Source: Hymenopus coronatus
Lineage: Eukaryota > Arthropoda > Insecta > Mantodea > Hymenopodidae
Direction: 5' to 3'
Assembly (NCBI GenBank): GCA_030762935.1
Contig: CM060900.1
Span: 288,341,784-288,405,783, forward strand
DNA: 64,000 nucleotides
The notes below the pieces were generated by a model, which saw only the letters and a list, made by a program, of their open reading frames with translations, was not told the DNA's origin and searched no databases. Position numbers and translations under genes: made by a program. Within the stretch, counting starts at the first letter, position 1. Each line of letters begins with the position of its first letter. Positions 7,940-19,331 of the stretch are shown here, in pieces.

Positions 7940-9505
7940 TGTAATGAATGTGTGAAAAGAAATATGTACATAATGGGTTGATTGATAAATGCTATTTAGC
8001 TCAGGAAGAACTCCTATTTAAGGATAGTGGCAAGTCTGAAAAATTGGATATTAGAGGTAATTATGTAGAGCCATTACACCTAATTGTTCCAACATATAAG
8101 TTGAAGCAACACCTTTGGACAACTGTTTTCAGGAACATCAAATAACACCTAGAATCACATTATTGAGTATATTTCTCATATTTTGATTAATGAAATAAAG
8201 AACGGAGTGAGTGAGACAAATCTTATATATCAGTATTCTTGGACTAAACCACTGATGTAGCAAATAAATCTCAATTGTCAATGGTTGTTCGCTACGTCAC
8301 ACCATACGGATGGTTTGAAGAAAGATCTGTGGGATTTTGTGACTCAGTAGTGACCGCACAGCTGTTAGTTTGTCCAAGTATTTGTTCAAGCTCGTGGAGG
8401 AATTCAAATCTGGCAGGAAACTCATAGCTGAAACTTACGGTGGTGTAGCTGTGATGGCTGGAAAGCATAACGGTTTACAGTCAATTGTTAGAGGGAAATA
8501 TGGACAAGGTTTATTTGTGCATTGTTATGTCCACAAGCTTAATTTAATTTTGCAGCAGTCAACCAGTCTACAGAAGCAGAATGATTGATATCATTTTCAG
8601 CTTGAAGAATGAACTTTCCACCTTATTTATATTAATGGCAGCATATGAGGATGAATGGGATGCTTAAACAAGAGCTACTACTTGAGTCTCTAAGTTTTGA
8701 TTTCAGGTTCTTACTTTTGGTGCTTTTGCTTGTATTTCCTAAGTCTGATTCTTTAACATCCTTCAGAAAAACAGGTTTGATGTTGCTTTCTTTAAAAAGA
8801 AACAACAATGGCTTCAAAACCAGTATGAATAACTTAGTGAAAATTTTGACAAATTAGTTTGGTCAAGGATGAATCTGATCAATGATTGCCACAAAACACC
8901 AATACGTTCAAACAGATTGAGCCTGGACAAAGGAGAAAATGACACAAAATCAAGTCAACTGATAAGTATTTTATGAGGTCATAGATTTGATACTTGGCCA
9001 TATAAGCATCAGATTCTTGGATATAGACCAAATACAGTTCCTGTCATTGTTGGACAGGGCTTCATACACCAAATATGACAAGTCTTTGCTATAGAGTATG
9101 ATTAAGACTTTTCTTACCTATTATGGACAGTACTTCAACATAGTGCAATTAAGGAACGAACTCTGTTATTTGTATTTTTCCTCTAAATTTCAAAACAAAG
9201 CAATCTATTAAGTTCACCAAGAGTTGTATGCCATGAACTTAAAAGAAGCTTTGCCACAGGTGACTAAACTTCATGAATTAATTTTGACTATTCCTGCTAC
9301 CAGTGCATCAGCAGAGCAATCTTTTTTCAGTGCTCCGCATACACACTTATCTAAGAATCTCACTCAAACTCAAATTAAGACTTTTATCTCTGTCTCTGTT
9401 ATCAGTGGAAAGGGGTTGCTTAATAAATTTAAAAAGCAACAGCAAGCAACATTTGAAAATTCTGACAATGTTTTGTTTTTTTTTGGAGAAGAATTGGTGG
9501 ATTGA
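7940..9505 (+). pseudogene. hAT transposase pseudogene (DUF4371/ZMYM-like)
   Basis: Broken plus-strand transposase. Pieces in order: CYLAQEELLFKDSGKS, then RGNYVEPLHLI (7990-8090), the N-terminal part of the DUF4371 region; a damaged TTDVANKSQLSMVVRYV (about 8255-8300), which carries the first catalytic Asp region (DETTDxSN); KLIAETYGGVAVMAGKHNGL (8420-8480), the second block (GQxYDGAAxMSG), with the Asp replaced by Gly; VHCYVHKLNLILQQS (8518-8560); and the C-terminal dimerisation block LTIPATSASAEQSFFSA (9275-9325). At least three frameshifts. No terminal repeats found. It would have cut and pasted DNA in the nucleus; now dead. Confidence 0.8.
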
Positions 9506-9649
9506 ATCAAAATACAAATAGACACTGTAAATTGGAGAGATTGTAAACACATTTTAAATAAGGTGTCCAACTATAATTTTTATGTATATATTTGTTTGTG
9601 CTTTGTTTTATACAATTGCATACAACCTATATAAATTAACTTGGAAACC

Positions 9650-10790
9650 CTCAGAATTTGCGACAGGCACTCCCCAAATTAAGTCTGAAGCAACTGGCAG
9701 CACTTACGAATCACCCACACCATACCATGCCACTTGTCACTACTGCAGATATGTTAACTTCTTGTGACTATAGTGTTGTACACACTGCATTGAAATTTTC
9801 CAAAATGCTCCCCTACATCATAGTCATGAATGCAATATCTTTAGAGTTAAGCTTTTGTAATATCCCTGTTGCTTCTGATTTAATCGTAGCTTTCTTGCCT
9901 TTCTGTCCATAAATGCACTTCAAACTCTATTGACTGCATTCCAATTAACATTTATGCTTTTGCAGGCATCTTTTGAAACAGACCATCCTGTAATGCAGAG
10001 AAACTTTAAACTCAAGTTTCCATCTTCAAAAAATGACTGCAGAATTTTCCAGCATTCTGCAGATGCAGAAAAAATTGTAAATAGTTTGTAGCCGGCCAGA
10101 AAATGTTGTAGCCATTTTACAGCATGTGGCTGCACTTGATCCTAACAGATTGAGGGAATGAGAGAAGTAAGGGATGAAAAATGCCAAGAGCTTGAAGGAC
10201 TTGATTCGGGTTGTAGGCCAGAACAGATTCCTACCATATTTACAGCATTATCTTAACTTTGGCCATGGGAATGGTTTATATCTAATCCATGGGAGTTGAG
10301 GATCTCAAGTACTACATCTGTCAATTCTTTCCTGGTATGCCCAGCATTTCTTATAGACTCTACAAACTGATATTATGGTACACCATCTTTATTCACTCAT
10401 TGTATAATGAAACTTAATTGATCACAGTTGAAACATTGGGGGTAGAATCCACAATAATGGAGAAATACTTTACATCAACTATCTCCTTTATGATCTCTTC
10501 TATGACAGTCTTGCCCATAATATTTATAATTTCTTCTTAAGTGCAAAATAATAAATATGAAGTGTTTCCTTTACCTGACTTTTCATATTTAGCTTTGTGA
10601 CCTGCTAAGAATGGATCAAATTCAGCTATCAGCTATAAACACATCTAAAAATTACCATTCCTTAAGGAACTATATACTCTTCATCTCCACAACATTGCAA
10701 TCCCCTTGAAGAAAGCTTTTTCACTATAGCCAGTACCCTCTGTAGTACATTTTTCTAATACTTTACTTCTTCTTGTAACTGAGTAATAAC
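9650..10790 (-). pseudogene. hAT transposase pseudogene (ZMYM1/DUF4371-like), opposite strand
   Basis: Minus-strand reading from about 10780 gives VLAIVKKLSSRGLQ and, after shifts, a DUF4371-like N-terminal region. KYFSIIVDSTPNVS (about 10490-10450) holds the first catalytic Asp. HGLDINHSHGQS then DNAVNMVGICSGLQ (about 10290-10220) is the second block, where the family has GQSYDNAANM. PHAVKWLQ and LFTIFSASAECWKILQ (10130-10040) follow, then GWSVSKDACKSINVNW (about 9990), the TRWSARADACKAL block. The C-terminus is lost. It is a different subfamily from the hAT at 7.9-9.5 kb and faces it tail to tail. Multiple stops. Confidence 0.75.
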
Positions 10791-11009
10791 TTGTGAAATA
10801 ACTCAGAAATTTGAGAGAAGTAAAGTAGTTCAAGTATAATAACATGAGTCAGGATAGTGACACTCATGAGTATTTTCTTCTAAGCGTAAACATTTATTAA
10901 TAACTTTATTAAGATTAGAATTTATTATTTTAACTCTATTTGTTATTTTATATTTTTATATAGTTATAATAAATAGAGAATTATATATAACAATATTTTT
11001 TTATCTTTT

Positions 11010-11960
11010 GCTTAAAATGAAATTTACAAAATATATGTTTCAAGGGCATTTGCCCTCTTCTTCAGTTGAAGTCAGACTGCTGGCTGGGAGTTGTGCCCTG
11101 TGGACTGTTATTGTGGAGACATCTGGTTTTCTCAACAGAAGTTCATACTCATGTGGCAGTATTTCAAAATTCATGAGCTGGTCTTTGTATTGTGTGATGA
11201 AAATATTCTCCCAAACTGTGAGTGCTGCTGGGTTTTTATAGGTTTAAGCAACATTATGTCATTTTTTATTTCATGGCGTGATGTATAAAAATGGTGTGCC
11301 ACTGCCAATTTGTCCATCTGTTTTTGTTTGTTGCATCTGAAATGTTCTTTTAATTTTTTTCCAGTCTTCTTTTTATTTGACCAATAAAACGTAATTTGCT
11401 GTCCTTATAATCAATTTTGTAGATGCCTGGTCTCTGGTTTGTTGTTTGATGTCTGTTTCCAGTGCATTTTTATGTTGAATTGGTTACATAATGCTAAATT
11501 TGTTGTATTTCTTGGAAATTTTATTTGCATTTTTTGTCTTCTGTTGGGTGATAAGTGAATTTTTATATGTTACTTTTGGTTTTTGTGTAGATAGGGTGGT
11601 GATTTGTTGTAACGTTAATTTGTTCTTATGTTTTTCAAATTTTATTGTCAATTATGTCCAGGTTGAAACCATTGACTGAGGCTATGTCTTTATTGTAGGT
11701 ATTGTGTGTTATAATCTTCTGGGCCGAGTGGGATGCTGAGGAGTCTGTGTACTGAGTTATTGAAGATTGCATGTTTGTGAGGTTCCGGACTGAAACTATT
11801 CCATTTTATGTAATTGTCTGTGTGTGTGGTCTTCCTGTAGATGCCATATGTGATCATTTATCCTTTCCGTGTTAGCTTTAGGTCCAAGTATGGTAGAATT
11901 TGGTCTTTTTGTGTTTCCATTGTGTACTGTATATGCCTGTCTTGTAGGTTTAGTAATTTT
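11010..11960 (-). mobile_element. Second Penelope-like element, 3' part
   Basis: Minus-strand fragment of a different PLE family. Near 11440-11340 it reads GIYKI, then YKDSKLRFIGQ and KRRLEK, a GIY-YIG nuclease with F in place of Y in the second motif. The usual downstream region follows (KLAVAHHFYTSRHEIK; then IFITQYKDQLMNFEILPHEY, about 11215-11150) to a stop near 11050. Upstream to about 11960 only broken connector sequence is seen and no RT core. It ends in a hammerhead-like motif (11037-11065) and AT-rich DNA, without the GGCCGTGAAAGC tail found on the other PLE-type insertions here. Confidence 0.7.
11037..11065 (-). ncRNA. Hammerhead-like motif at the end of the second PLE
   Basis: Minus strand: CTGAAGA, one extra A, GAGGGC/GCCCTT stem around AAAT, then GAAAC. 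The layout is the same as at 3940-3978 although stem and loop sequences differ, so the pairing has been kept by compensatory change between the two families. Note that CTGAAGAAGAGGGCAAATGC lies at the end of the coding frame and could be partly coding. Confidence 0.4.
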
Positions 11961-12038
11961 AGAGAAGAATTAGGGAGAACAAGAATAGATACTTGAAGGT
12001 TATTAAGAAATGGCTAACTGTATAGAGTAAATAACATA

Positions 12039-12478
12039 ATGGAACTGTTAAGCCAGATAGCCAAGGAAGGATCAGTGACTCAAAGCAGTGAGAAGGAAAC
12101 GGGTAGCAGAAGGGAATCCAGCTAAACGGCTAATGAGCCAAAAGCAGAGAAGTTAGAAAATCAGAGTAGAGAGCTAGCCAAGAATAACTAGGAGCTATTA
12201 GAAAGAGTAAACTCTAACAGCAAGGAAATTCAGGAAAAGGCAAAAAGAATTAACAGGGAAATGACAGAAAATTTGAGAGAAGAGCTAAGTAAACACCAGG
12301 AAAACCTAAGCCAAAGGATAGATAGAAAGTTAAGCAGACAACAGGAAGTGTTAGAAGACATTAGGATAGGGCAAAACCATATACAGAGAGAGGTTTTGAT
12401 AATTAGGGCAGAGCTAAAAGGAACTGTAAATGTAGACAGTATATTAGGGAAAGTAGAAACGCCACATAGGCAAATATA
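12039..12478 (+). pseudogene. Coiled-coil ORF, retroelement gag/ORF1-like
   Basis: From an ATG at 12039 one frame runs 146 codons with two stops (near 12123 and 12190). The protein is almost wholly charged and helical: ELLERVNSNSKEIQEKAKRI, REELSKHQENLSQRIDRKL and QQEVLEDIRIGQ show heptad spacing of L, I and V, so a long coiled coil is likely. No zinc knuckle, protease or RT follows; A-rich sequence with weak continuity (LCTNC, TIEKEMVKL, about 12510-12560) does. Such proteins occur as gag or ORF1 of arthropod retroelements. The family is not identified, and a decayed cellular coiled-coil gene is possible. Confidence 0.45.
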
Positions 12479-12659
12479 GAAATAAGGTGCCAAATAAGCG
12501 AAGGATTATGCACCAACTGTGAAACAATTGAAAAAGAAATGGTGAAATTGAGCAGAATGTCAGTAATGAATTATGCACAGTGAAAGAAACAGTAACCAAC
12601 ACAATAAAGCAGTTGACTGCAACCCAATCTTAAACATGGACAAATATAATTAAACAACA

Positions 12660-13060
12660 TATGAGATTGCTGAAGTAAGGGTAAAAGTAGAATACCTCAT
12701 GTTAAATGGCCAAGGTTTGCATAATAACCCAGAAAAATTAATATTTGATAAATGAATATAAATAAATAATGTTAGGATAAGTAGACCAAAATGAGAAATA
12801 AATGTGAAATGGACTTTAAGCTGTAATGAGCCGGAAATGGTGAAACCTACTCATAGATGAAATGAAACCAATGTAAAAAGGGCATGTATGCATCGATTAA
12901 GTAACTCAACCAACATAAAGGTATGTGGAAACTAAACCAAAAAATACAGGTAAGTGAAAATGCATGTGCAAGTGAATCAATCATGCTAAAAGAAATATAA
13001 ACTCTTACAAAAAAATGAAGTGCCATTTGGGCAGAAGCAATGTATAAATATGACGATGAT
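12660..13060. other. A-rich sequence without recognisable gene
   Basis: The plus strand is strongly A-biased, possibly the untranslated continuation of the element at 12.0-12.6 kb. Nothing else seen. Confidence 0.35.
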
Positions 13061-13063
13061 GAT

Positions 13064-13287
13064 TTTTTTTTGGTAGCATTTAATGCCCACTTTAACTACT
13101 TATGGCACCGCAGGCAGTGACACTAAAGATACATGAATTAAGATGGAGCACCGGTGGAATGTGATGGCGGGGGAAACCAGAGAACCTGGAGAAAACCTGC
13201 CCACCACAAATCTCACATGCGGTCGCTTGGGATCGAACCCGGGCTGTCTAGATGAGAGGCGAATGGTCTAACCACTTGGCCATGATG
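13064..13287 (-). mobile_element. tRNA-derived SINE, copy 1
   Basis: Minus strand. The head looks like tRNA-Ser/Leu, with A box TGGCCAAGTGGTTAGA and B box GGGTTCGATCCC about 40 bases on. A body shared with three other copies follows (CCGCATGTGAGATTTGTGG, TTCTCCAGGTTCTCTGGTTT, CATTCCACCGGTGCTCCATC) and it ends in T/A-rich sequence. The best preserved tRNA-like head of the four copies. Transcription would be by RNA polymerase III from the internal boxes. Confidence 0.75.
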
Positions 13288-13377
13288 ATGATAACGATTA
13301 TGATAAAAACAACAATAACAACACTTATGACAAAAAAAATTGTGTGTTCCATTCACATTCTTTCTCTATATCTGTGT

Positions 13378-14460
13378 AACAAATTATTAATAAGCTTATT
13401 CTTCTACCTACTTCATGCTAATCGAGATAAACATTAGCAGAAACTGTCTTGTTACTTAGTTACTTATAAGTAGAAGGGAATCAAGGGAATGCACTAGGCT
13501 AAACTGACATTCAAATGTGGTTGGTATGGAATTGAAATCTGTTTCTTTGCATGGCCAGGAGTTGACAAGTTCCTGTATGAGAAAAGTATTATATTTCAGC
13601 ATTTTAAAACTGAAACCAATAACAAGGAATATCTCGAAAATGGTCAACCTCAGGAAAAAAATGTTTGATATAAATTGCGTGTTTAAAAAAGATCTACATT
13701 TTCTGTATAGTAAGTTTTTGTCTGTTACAGTTTAGCAGTTATGCAAAATTCAGAAAAATTAATCCCGAATAAAGTGGTCTTCGGAAGCTATTTCCAGAAA
13801 ATTCAAGATATGCATTTTATTTATCATGTAAATGTTTGATATATAAGAGGTTTTAATCAAAATCATTAGAACAATTTTTGAGAAAGCCAAAATTTTCAAA
13901 TTTTGAGGATGGTGCAATTTTCTTGAAAATCTTCATGTTGCATCCCCGGAAGATACTGAACTTAAATATCAAGTTTGGTGTTTAACAACTTTGTTTTTGA
14001 ACTATGCTGCCCACAGGCACATGCATGCACACACGCACATATACATGCATGCATGCACACACATACACACATTATGGCCATGCTGAGGCTGAGTGGAGAC
14101 CACTTGGCTCTCACTAAGGTGGTCTGGTTTTGACTCTAAATAACTGCATGTGGGGTTTGTGATGGACAAAGCGGCTCAGGGGCAGGTTTCCTCCGGGCTC
14201 TTCTGTTTTCCCTGCAATTGCATTCCACTGGTGCTCCATCTTCGTTCCATGTATCATCAGTGTCACCACCTGTGGTGCTACATACAATAGTAAAAGTTGC
14301 TGTTAACACTATAAAAAATTACACACTACCCCCACTTGTTTGTTTTGGGATTTAGTGGGCCCCAAAACATGTATTTCCAGTTAAATCTCGGTATCAAATT
14401 TTTGGGTGCAGTACAATACCTTCTCTATACACTGTGTACACAGTATGAGTAGAGAAATTA
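13378..14460 (-). repeat. R repeat copy 1 (minus), interrupted by a SINE
   Basis: Unknown ~0.9-kb interspersed repeat, here on the minus strand and broken by the SINE at 14076-14318. Recognised by blocks shared with copies at 18-24 kb: AACATTAGCAGAAA near 13430, ACCAATAACAAGGAATATCT near 13615, AAATATCAAGTTTGGT near 13963 and CTCTATACACTGTGTACACA near 14424. It ends with AGAGAAATTAAA. The last ~80 bases of the consensus are missing on the left. Confidence 0.75.
14076..14318 (+). mobile_element. tRNA-derived SINE, copy 2
   Basis: Plus strand, diverged. The tRNA-like head is worn (GAGTGGAGACCACTTGGCTC) but the body is clear: GCATGTGGGGTTTGTGATGG, CAGGTTTCCTCCGGGCTCTT and TGCATTCCACTGGTGCTCCA. 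It sits inside R copy 1, so it is younger than that repeat. Confidence 0.7.
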
Positions 14461-14687
14461 AAAACAAAAACAAAGTCATGTAAAAGGTGTAATAATGTAA
14501 CATGTTATAGCATATTTATTTTAAAGGGTATACATGTAAATATGTTTAGTAATGATAATAAACAACAATGCTAATAATCATCACCAAAAGATAGATAAAA
14601 GCATAAAAGAAGTAAGAATGTCAAACAAATAGGTAATCCAATAAAACAGTAGCATACTAACATCATTAACAATATACTCAGTATGCA

Positions 14688-15690
14688 ATGAAAATGGCCA
14701 GATTACCCTACTCAAATGCTTATAACTATGTATTTCCCAAAACATCCAAAAGAGATAAGCTCCAGCATCCATTCAAACCATTGCCATTCTACAATCAAAT
14801 TAATTGGTACTTAAAGAAACAACAAACCAGCCTTCCAAAGATGATAACAACCGGACTTCACAATGTTCCTCCCTGGAGGCTTAAAAAACCAAAACTTAAA
14901 GTAGAAATGGAACCCTACAGAAAAGAACAAACATCTGTAATTATTCATTAACAACTCTCTAAAGAAGTGTCTAGTTCACACTCTGATTATGAAAAACTAT
15001 TTACAGAGGGTTCAAAATCAGCTCATGGGGTAGGATGTGCAATAATCCTACCAAATCTAGTTCAGACGGTAAAACTTCCTGACTGTTTCTCTACATTTTC
15101 CAGTGAACTATTTGTTATAAAAGAAGCCTTCTCGTATATAACAGAGTCTAAGAATCAGTCATTCATAATCTTTTCAGATTCCAAATCGGCCCTAATGGCA
15201 ACTCAAAATACTTATACAGACAACCAAAATGTTCAAATTTCCTATAATCAGGCCTTAGAACAAGGAAAACAAGTAATCCTTTGTTGGGTTTCTTCTTGGC
15301 AACGAGAAAGCAGATGAGGCATCCAAAACTGCCCCTGAGAAACCTGTTTGCAACACTGACATTCCAGTTCACCATTCAGACTTCTCCATTTATATCCAAA
15401 CTAAAATCAACAATACTTGGAAAACTTAATGGTCTCAGCATCAAGGAACTAAACTACACTCAGTTAGAAGATCCTCCACTGATGTTTGATGTTTTAAAAA
15501 CCTAAATAGGAAACATCAAACCATTATCACTCATCTGAGAATTGGCCACACAACAATGACTCATGCCTACTTGATCACCAGAGATGCCCAACCTCAGTGT
15601 ACAACTTGCAATACTCCACTGAAAGTGTCTCGTATACTTTCAGAATGCCGCCGTTATGATCCCCAGAGGAAAAAAGTAGAAAATCACTGG
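14688..15690 (+). pseudogene. I-type LINE: RNase H and 3' coding part
   Basis: C-terminal part of a LINE ORF2. First a linker (NVPPWRLKKPKLKVEM, about 14865-14910), then RNase H: LFTEGSKSAHGVGCAIILP (about 15000-15055; the family has YTDGS, so the catalytic Asp is Glu here), SSELFVIKEAFSYI (Glu), FSDSKSALMA (Asp, about 15172-15200) and CWVSSWQRES (family CWVPSHVG). After a frameshift at about 15300, LRIGHT-type sequence and a worn CxxC.(8-12)H..C tail (TCNTPLKV then SECRRY, about 15605-15660) follow. RNase H removes RNA from the cDNA hybrid; it is typical of I/Jockey-group LINEs. No RT is seen upstream. Dead. Confidence 0.75.
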
Positions 15691-15699
15691 TGATATAAA

Positions 15700-17190
15700 A
15701 GTACTAAATAATGAAACCATGTATAAAAATGTTATGTTCTTAAAAGCTATCAATATCTACAGTTTAATCTAAAATTGTAATATACATTAACACAGCTTTT
15801 ATTTGCTTTCATTTACAAAAATGTAACAAATACATTATAGATCACTAAAATTAAATATATCTGTACAATTTAATATTATTCTATAATAACTTAATAAGAT
15901 TTCATTTTGTATTCATTGTTACCTGTTTGCCAACATAATGTTAATTAACACAATTTGTATTATATTCCTATGTATCTTATAACCAACCTGTAATAATTAT
16001 TATCATCACAATGTACAAATGTTTCAGTCGCGATAAGACTCTTATGAATAAGACTCTTATTCAGTGGGAAATGAGCTTCGAGGAAACTGATGTACATATG
16101 CCAGTGCATCACCTATTTTCTCATAGTGGGAGCAATTGTAGCAGTACGCCAAGATTGATCATTAGATTAAGGAATGTAAAACACATAATATACATAAGCT
16201 AAAATATTTGTAGGAAAGAGGCAATATTCAGAAAATACACCTGTCAGAAAGGAAGTCGCTATTTGACTTTGAGCTATCCCTGACATTTATAGAAGACAAT
16301 ATACAATGAAGGGGAGAAATCCTTTACAATGTAGTGTAAGTCTAATTGAGACATAGGTGCAGTCACCATATGAAGATTAAAAGCCAGTAGAGGAATGCCA
16401 ATGAAATTTTGCAGAAATGTGTACTTTTCTCAAAAGCGATAGACTTGAGTGCAAATAAGTCCACATACAAATCTTAGAGAGGTTGAAAATTGTGCAAGGA
16501 GCCATCCACATGACAACCCAGAGTCAAACCCGAGAGCAACACCCTAACGCTCACTCTAACACTTTGTCACTAACTCTGACATTCATTCTAACACTCACAA
16601 ACTCTGACTCGGACAATCATACCGTAGTAATAAATACAAACTTCAATATTATCTTCAATTGATCATAAGCACAATGGGTATCATTTTATTTGGCAATGTA
16701 AGCATATGTAAGTTATAAATATACTTTAAATGTGGTCGGTGAAATAGACTGATAATAAAATTACACAAATTGTATTTTATTAAAACACACACCTGTTCTA
16801 AAATCCCACACCTGAGCGTAAATAATTAAGAGCTGCTAGCCGAGGCAAATGAACATGAGTGTAATATACCACTGCAACTCGTGACCTTTGGCTGATACCC
16901 TGTCTTTAAGAAAATATTGTTTGACCACAATTACACTCGGTTGGCATTTTCATCCTATATAACCTACTATTTCCATATAACCTACACCTACTAGTGTCTT
17001 CATCACATTTTGATCTATTGGTTACCAAACATACAATCTTGAACTACTGGAAATATCAGTATCTGACATTAGAAATTGTGTGGCATAGATATAGTATGAT
17101 TGACCATGTGATCCAAAATACTGTCACCAATAAATATAGCAAAATAATAAAATGATTCGCATTTACCTATGAGCAGCATAATACAATGAA
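15700..17190. other. No recognisable gene
   Basis: AT-rich. At 16530-16625 there is a short degenerate run of CTAACNCT / CTGACNTT units. A 63-codon frame at 16011-16202 has no motif. Confidence 0.4.
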
Positions 17191-17193
17191 CTT

Positions 17194-17471
17194 ACACCAG
17201 AAAGTAATCACGCTGTGGCCGAGTCGTTAGACCACTTGACTCTCACCTGGATGGCTCAGGTTCAATCCCAAGTGACCGCATGTGAGATTTGTGGTGGATA
17301 AAGTGGCACAGGGGTGAGTTTTCTCCGGGTTCTCTGGTTTCCCTTGCCATCACATTCCACCGGTGCTCCATCGTCATATCATGTATCACCAGTGTCATTG
17401 CCTGCGGTGCCACAAGTAGTAAAATCAAGCGTTAAACACTACCCAAAAAAAAAAAAAAAACACCAGAAAGT
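17194..17471 (+). mobile_element. tRNA-derived SINE, copy 3, with 12-bp target duplication
   Basis: SINE body 17206-17459 between perfect duplications ACACCAGAAAGT at 17194-17205 and 17460-17471. A box CTGTGGCCGAGTCGTTAGA, B box-like CAGGTTCAATCCCAAG, then the family body (GTGGATAAAGTGGCACAGGG, TTTCTCCGGGTTCTCTGG, TTCCACCGGTGCTCCATC) and a 17-base A-tail. The perfect duplication and A-tail show target-primed insertion driven by a LINE. The youngest copy in the window. Confidence 0.9.
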
Positions 17472-18140
17472 GTTCTGTTCTCAAAATCTAAGTGATTTCA
17501 TGCTGTATCTTTCCAAGTTATATGGACATTCTGAGGCACTGGCACCACAATTACACTTTCAGAGGTGTAGTGACAATTTCTTTGAGATGACAGATGTGTT
17601 ATCTTCAGCAGGGTTTTTACTATTCTCAAAAACTATGTAAGATAATTTTTGAGAGTCAGAATTGAATCAGCTGAATGAAATACATCTTTCTCCTCTTTCC
17701 TAGAATAACGTGGATCTGTGTCAAGGCAGCATTCATGTAGTGGAAATATACAGAATTTTAGAGGTGTAAGAGCACTAAGAATATTTATAGCTAATTGCCA
17801 GCTATATAGGTTACTTGCATTAATGTAACATTTTTGCCATTTCCAAAATACTTCTAGCATGCCCACTAATTTTGTTTGCACCAGCTATATGTACTATTAG
17901 CACTGCTACAGGTATGAAGACAACAGTCCTGCCCAATAATGATCAATATCACCAAAATGAGCTTTGTACTCATACATTACAGATAAGAGCCGCCAACTTA
18001 GCATAATGAACATCAGACCATCCAAGGCAAAAGAGACTATCTGAGGGAAACAAAACAAATCTATTTTCAAAAATTCAAATCTATATACTGTATAGATTAT
18101 CACAGAACGCTATGAAAGCTGTCTAATCCCACAGTACATT
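17472..18140. other. No recognisable gene
   Basis: Mixed-composition DNA; several chance open frames without motifs. Confidence 0.4.
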
Positions 18141-19018
18141 TTTACTTTCTCTAGTCCTGTATGTATAATGTACATGGTGGATAGAGAAGGTATTGTATTG
18201 CACCCAAAATTTTGAGATTTCACCGGAAAAACATGTTTTAAGACCCGTGAATCCAAAAAAAGCATTTTTAGAAAAATGTCCGTGTATGTGTATTGTGTGT
18301 CTGTTGACAGCATAGCTCCAAAATGAAAAGATGGTTAAATACCAAACTTGGTATTTAAGTTTTGTATCTTTCAAGGATGCGAAGATTTTCAAGAAAATCA
18401 CCCCACCCCTAACTACCCTTTACATGGATAAATTTTCGAAAATTTTGTTTTTCTTAAAAATGGCTCTAACAGTTTTGATTAAAATACCACATATTAAAGA
18501 CATTTCTATCACGAATAGAATGTATATCTTGAATTTTCTGGGAATAGCTTCTGAAGACCTGCTTATTCTGGATGAATTTTGCATAAATAGTAAACCGTAA
18601 GAGATAGACAAAAACTTACTACACACAAAATGTAGATGTCGTTAAAATACACAATCTATGTCATATACAAGTTTTTCATGGAATTTACCGTTTTCAAGAT
18701 GTACCTTGTTATTAGTTTCAGTTGTAAAGTATTCGTGCTTTTCTGAGACAGGAAGTGTCCGTTTTTCTTTTGTTCTATTCCTGGCCAAGCAAAGAAGTGA
18801 TTTACAATGACATTCGCCAAACGACAGCTTTTAAAACATTTGACTATCACTTTAGCATAACATATTCCTGCAGTTCTCTTCTACTTTTAAGGAACTAAGT
18901 AATAAGAACATTCTGCTAATGTTTATTTTGATTAGCATGGTGTAGAAAGAAGATCTTTTGTAAGAAGTTTGTAGAACAGCTAGAGAAATTCATGTGAGTG
19001 TAGCACATCATATTTTTT
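18141..19018 (+). repeat. R repeat copy 2 (plus), first of five in a row
   Basis: Starts TTACTTTCTCTAG and ends TAGAGAAATTCATGTGAGTG..CACATCATATTTT. Internal blocks are shared with the other copies: ACCAAACTTGGTATTTAAGT (about 18338), CTACCCTTTACATGGA (about 18411), CTTGAATTTTCTGGGAATAG (about 18528) and GATTAGCATGGTGTAGAAAG (about 18931). No transposase. The ends carry ACTTTCTCTA in inverted orientation. Confidence 0.8.
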
Positions 19019-19331
19019 TGCCTGGGACCTTGGTAATCTCCAGGGACTCCTAGAAATGCTTTTAGAATCATTGTCTATAATATATTCTACAAAACCAATC
19101 TTTGCAGGAAGTTAATATTTGGTATGTCTGTACTGAGTTGCGGGGAAAAAAAACATAGCAATCCATGAGAAAAGTTTATCATATACTTATTGGAGTTTAA
19201 CATGCTAAACAATACTGGATATTTAAATTACAGACACAGTGATATTTAAATTACAGTGCCAAGACACTTTCTCGGTGAACAACACATTTAGAATGCTCCT
19301 AGGGACAGAAGCTAACTAAAAAGTAAATCCT

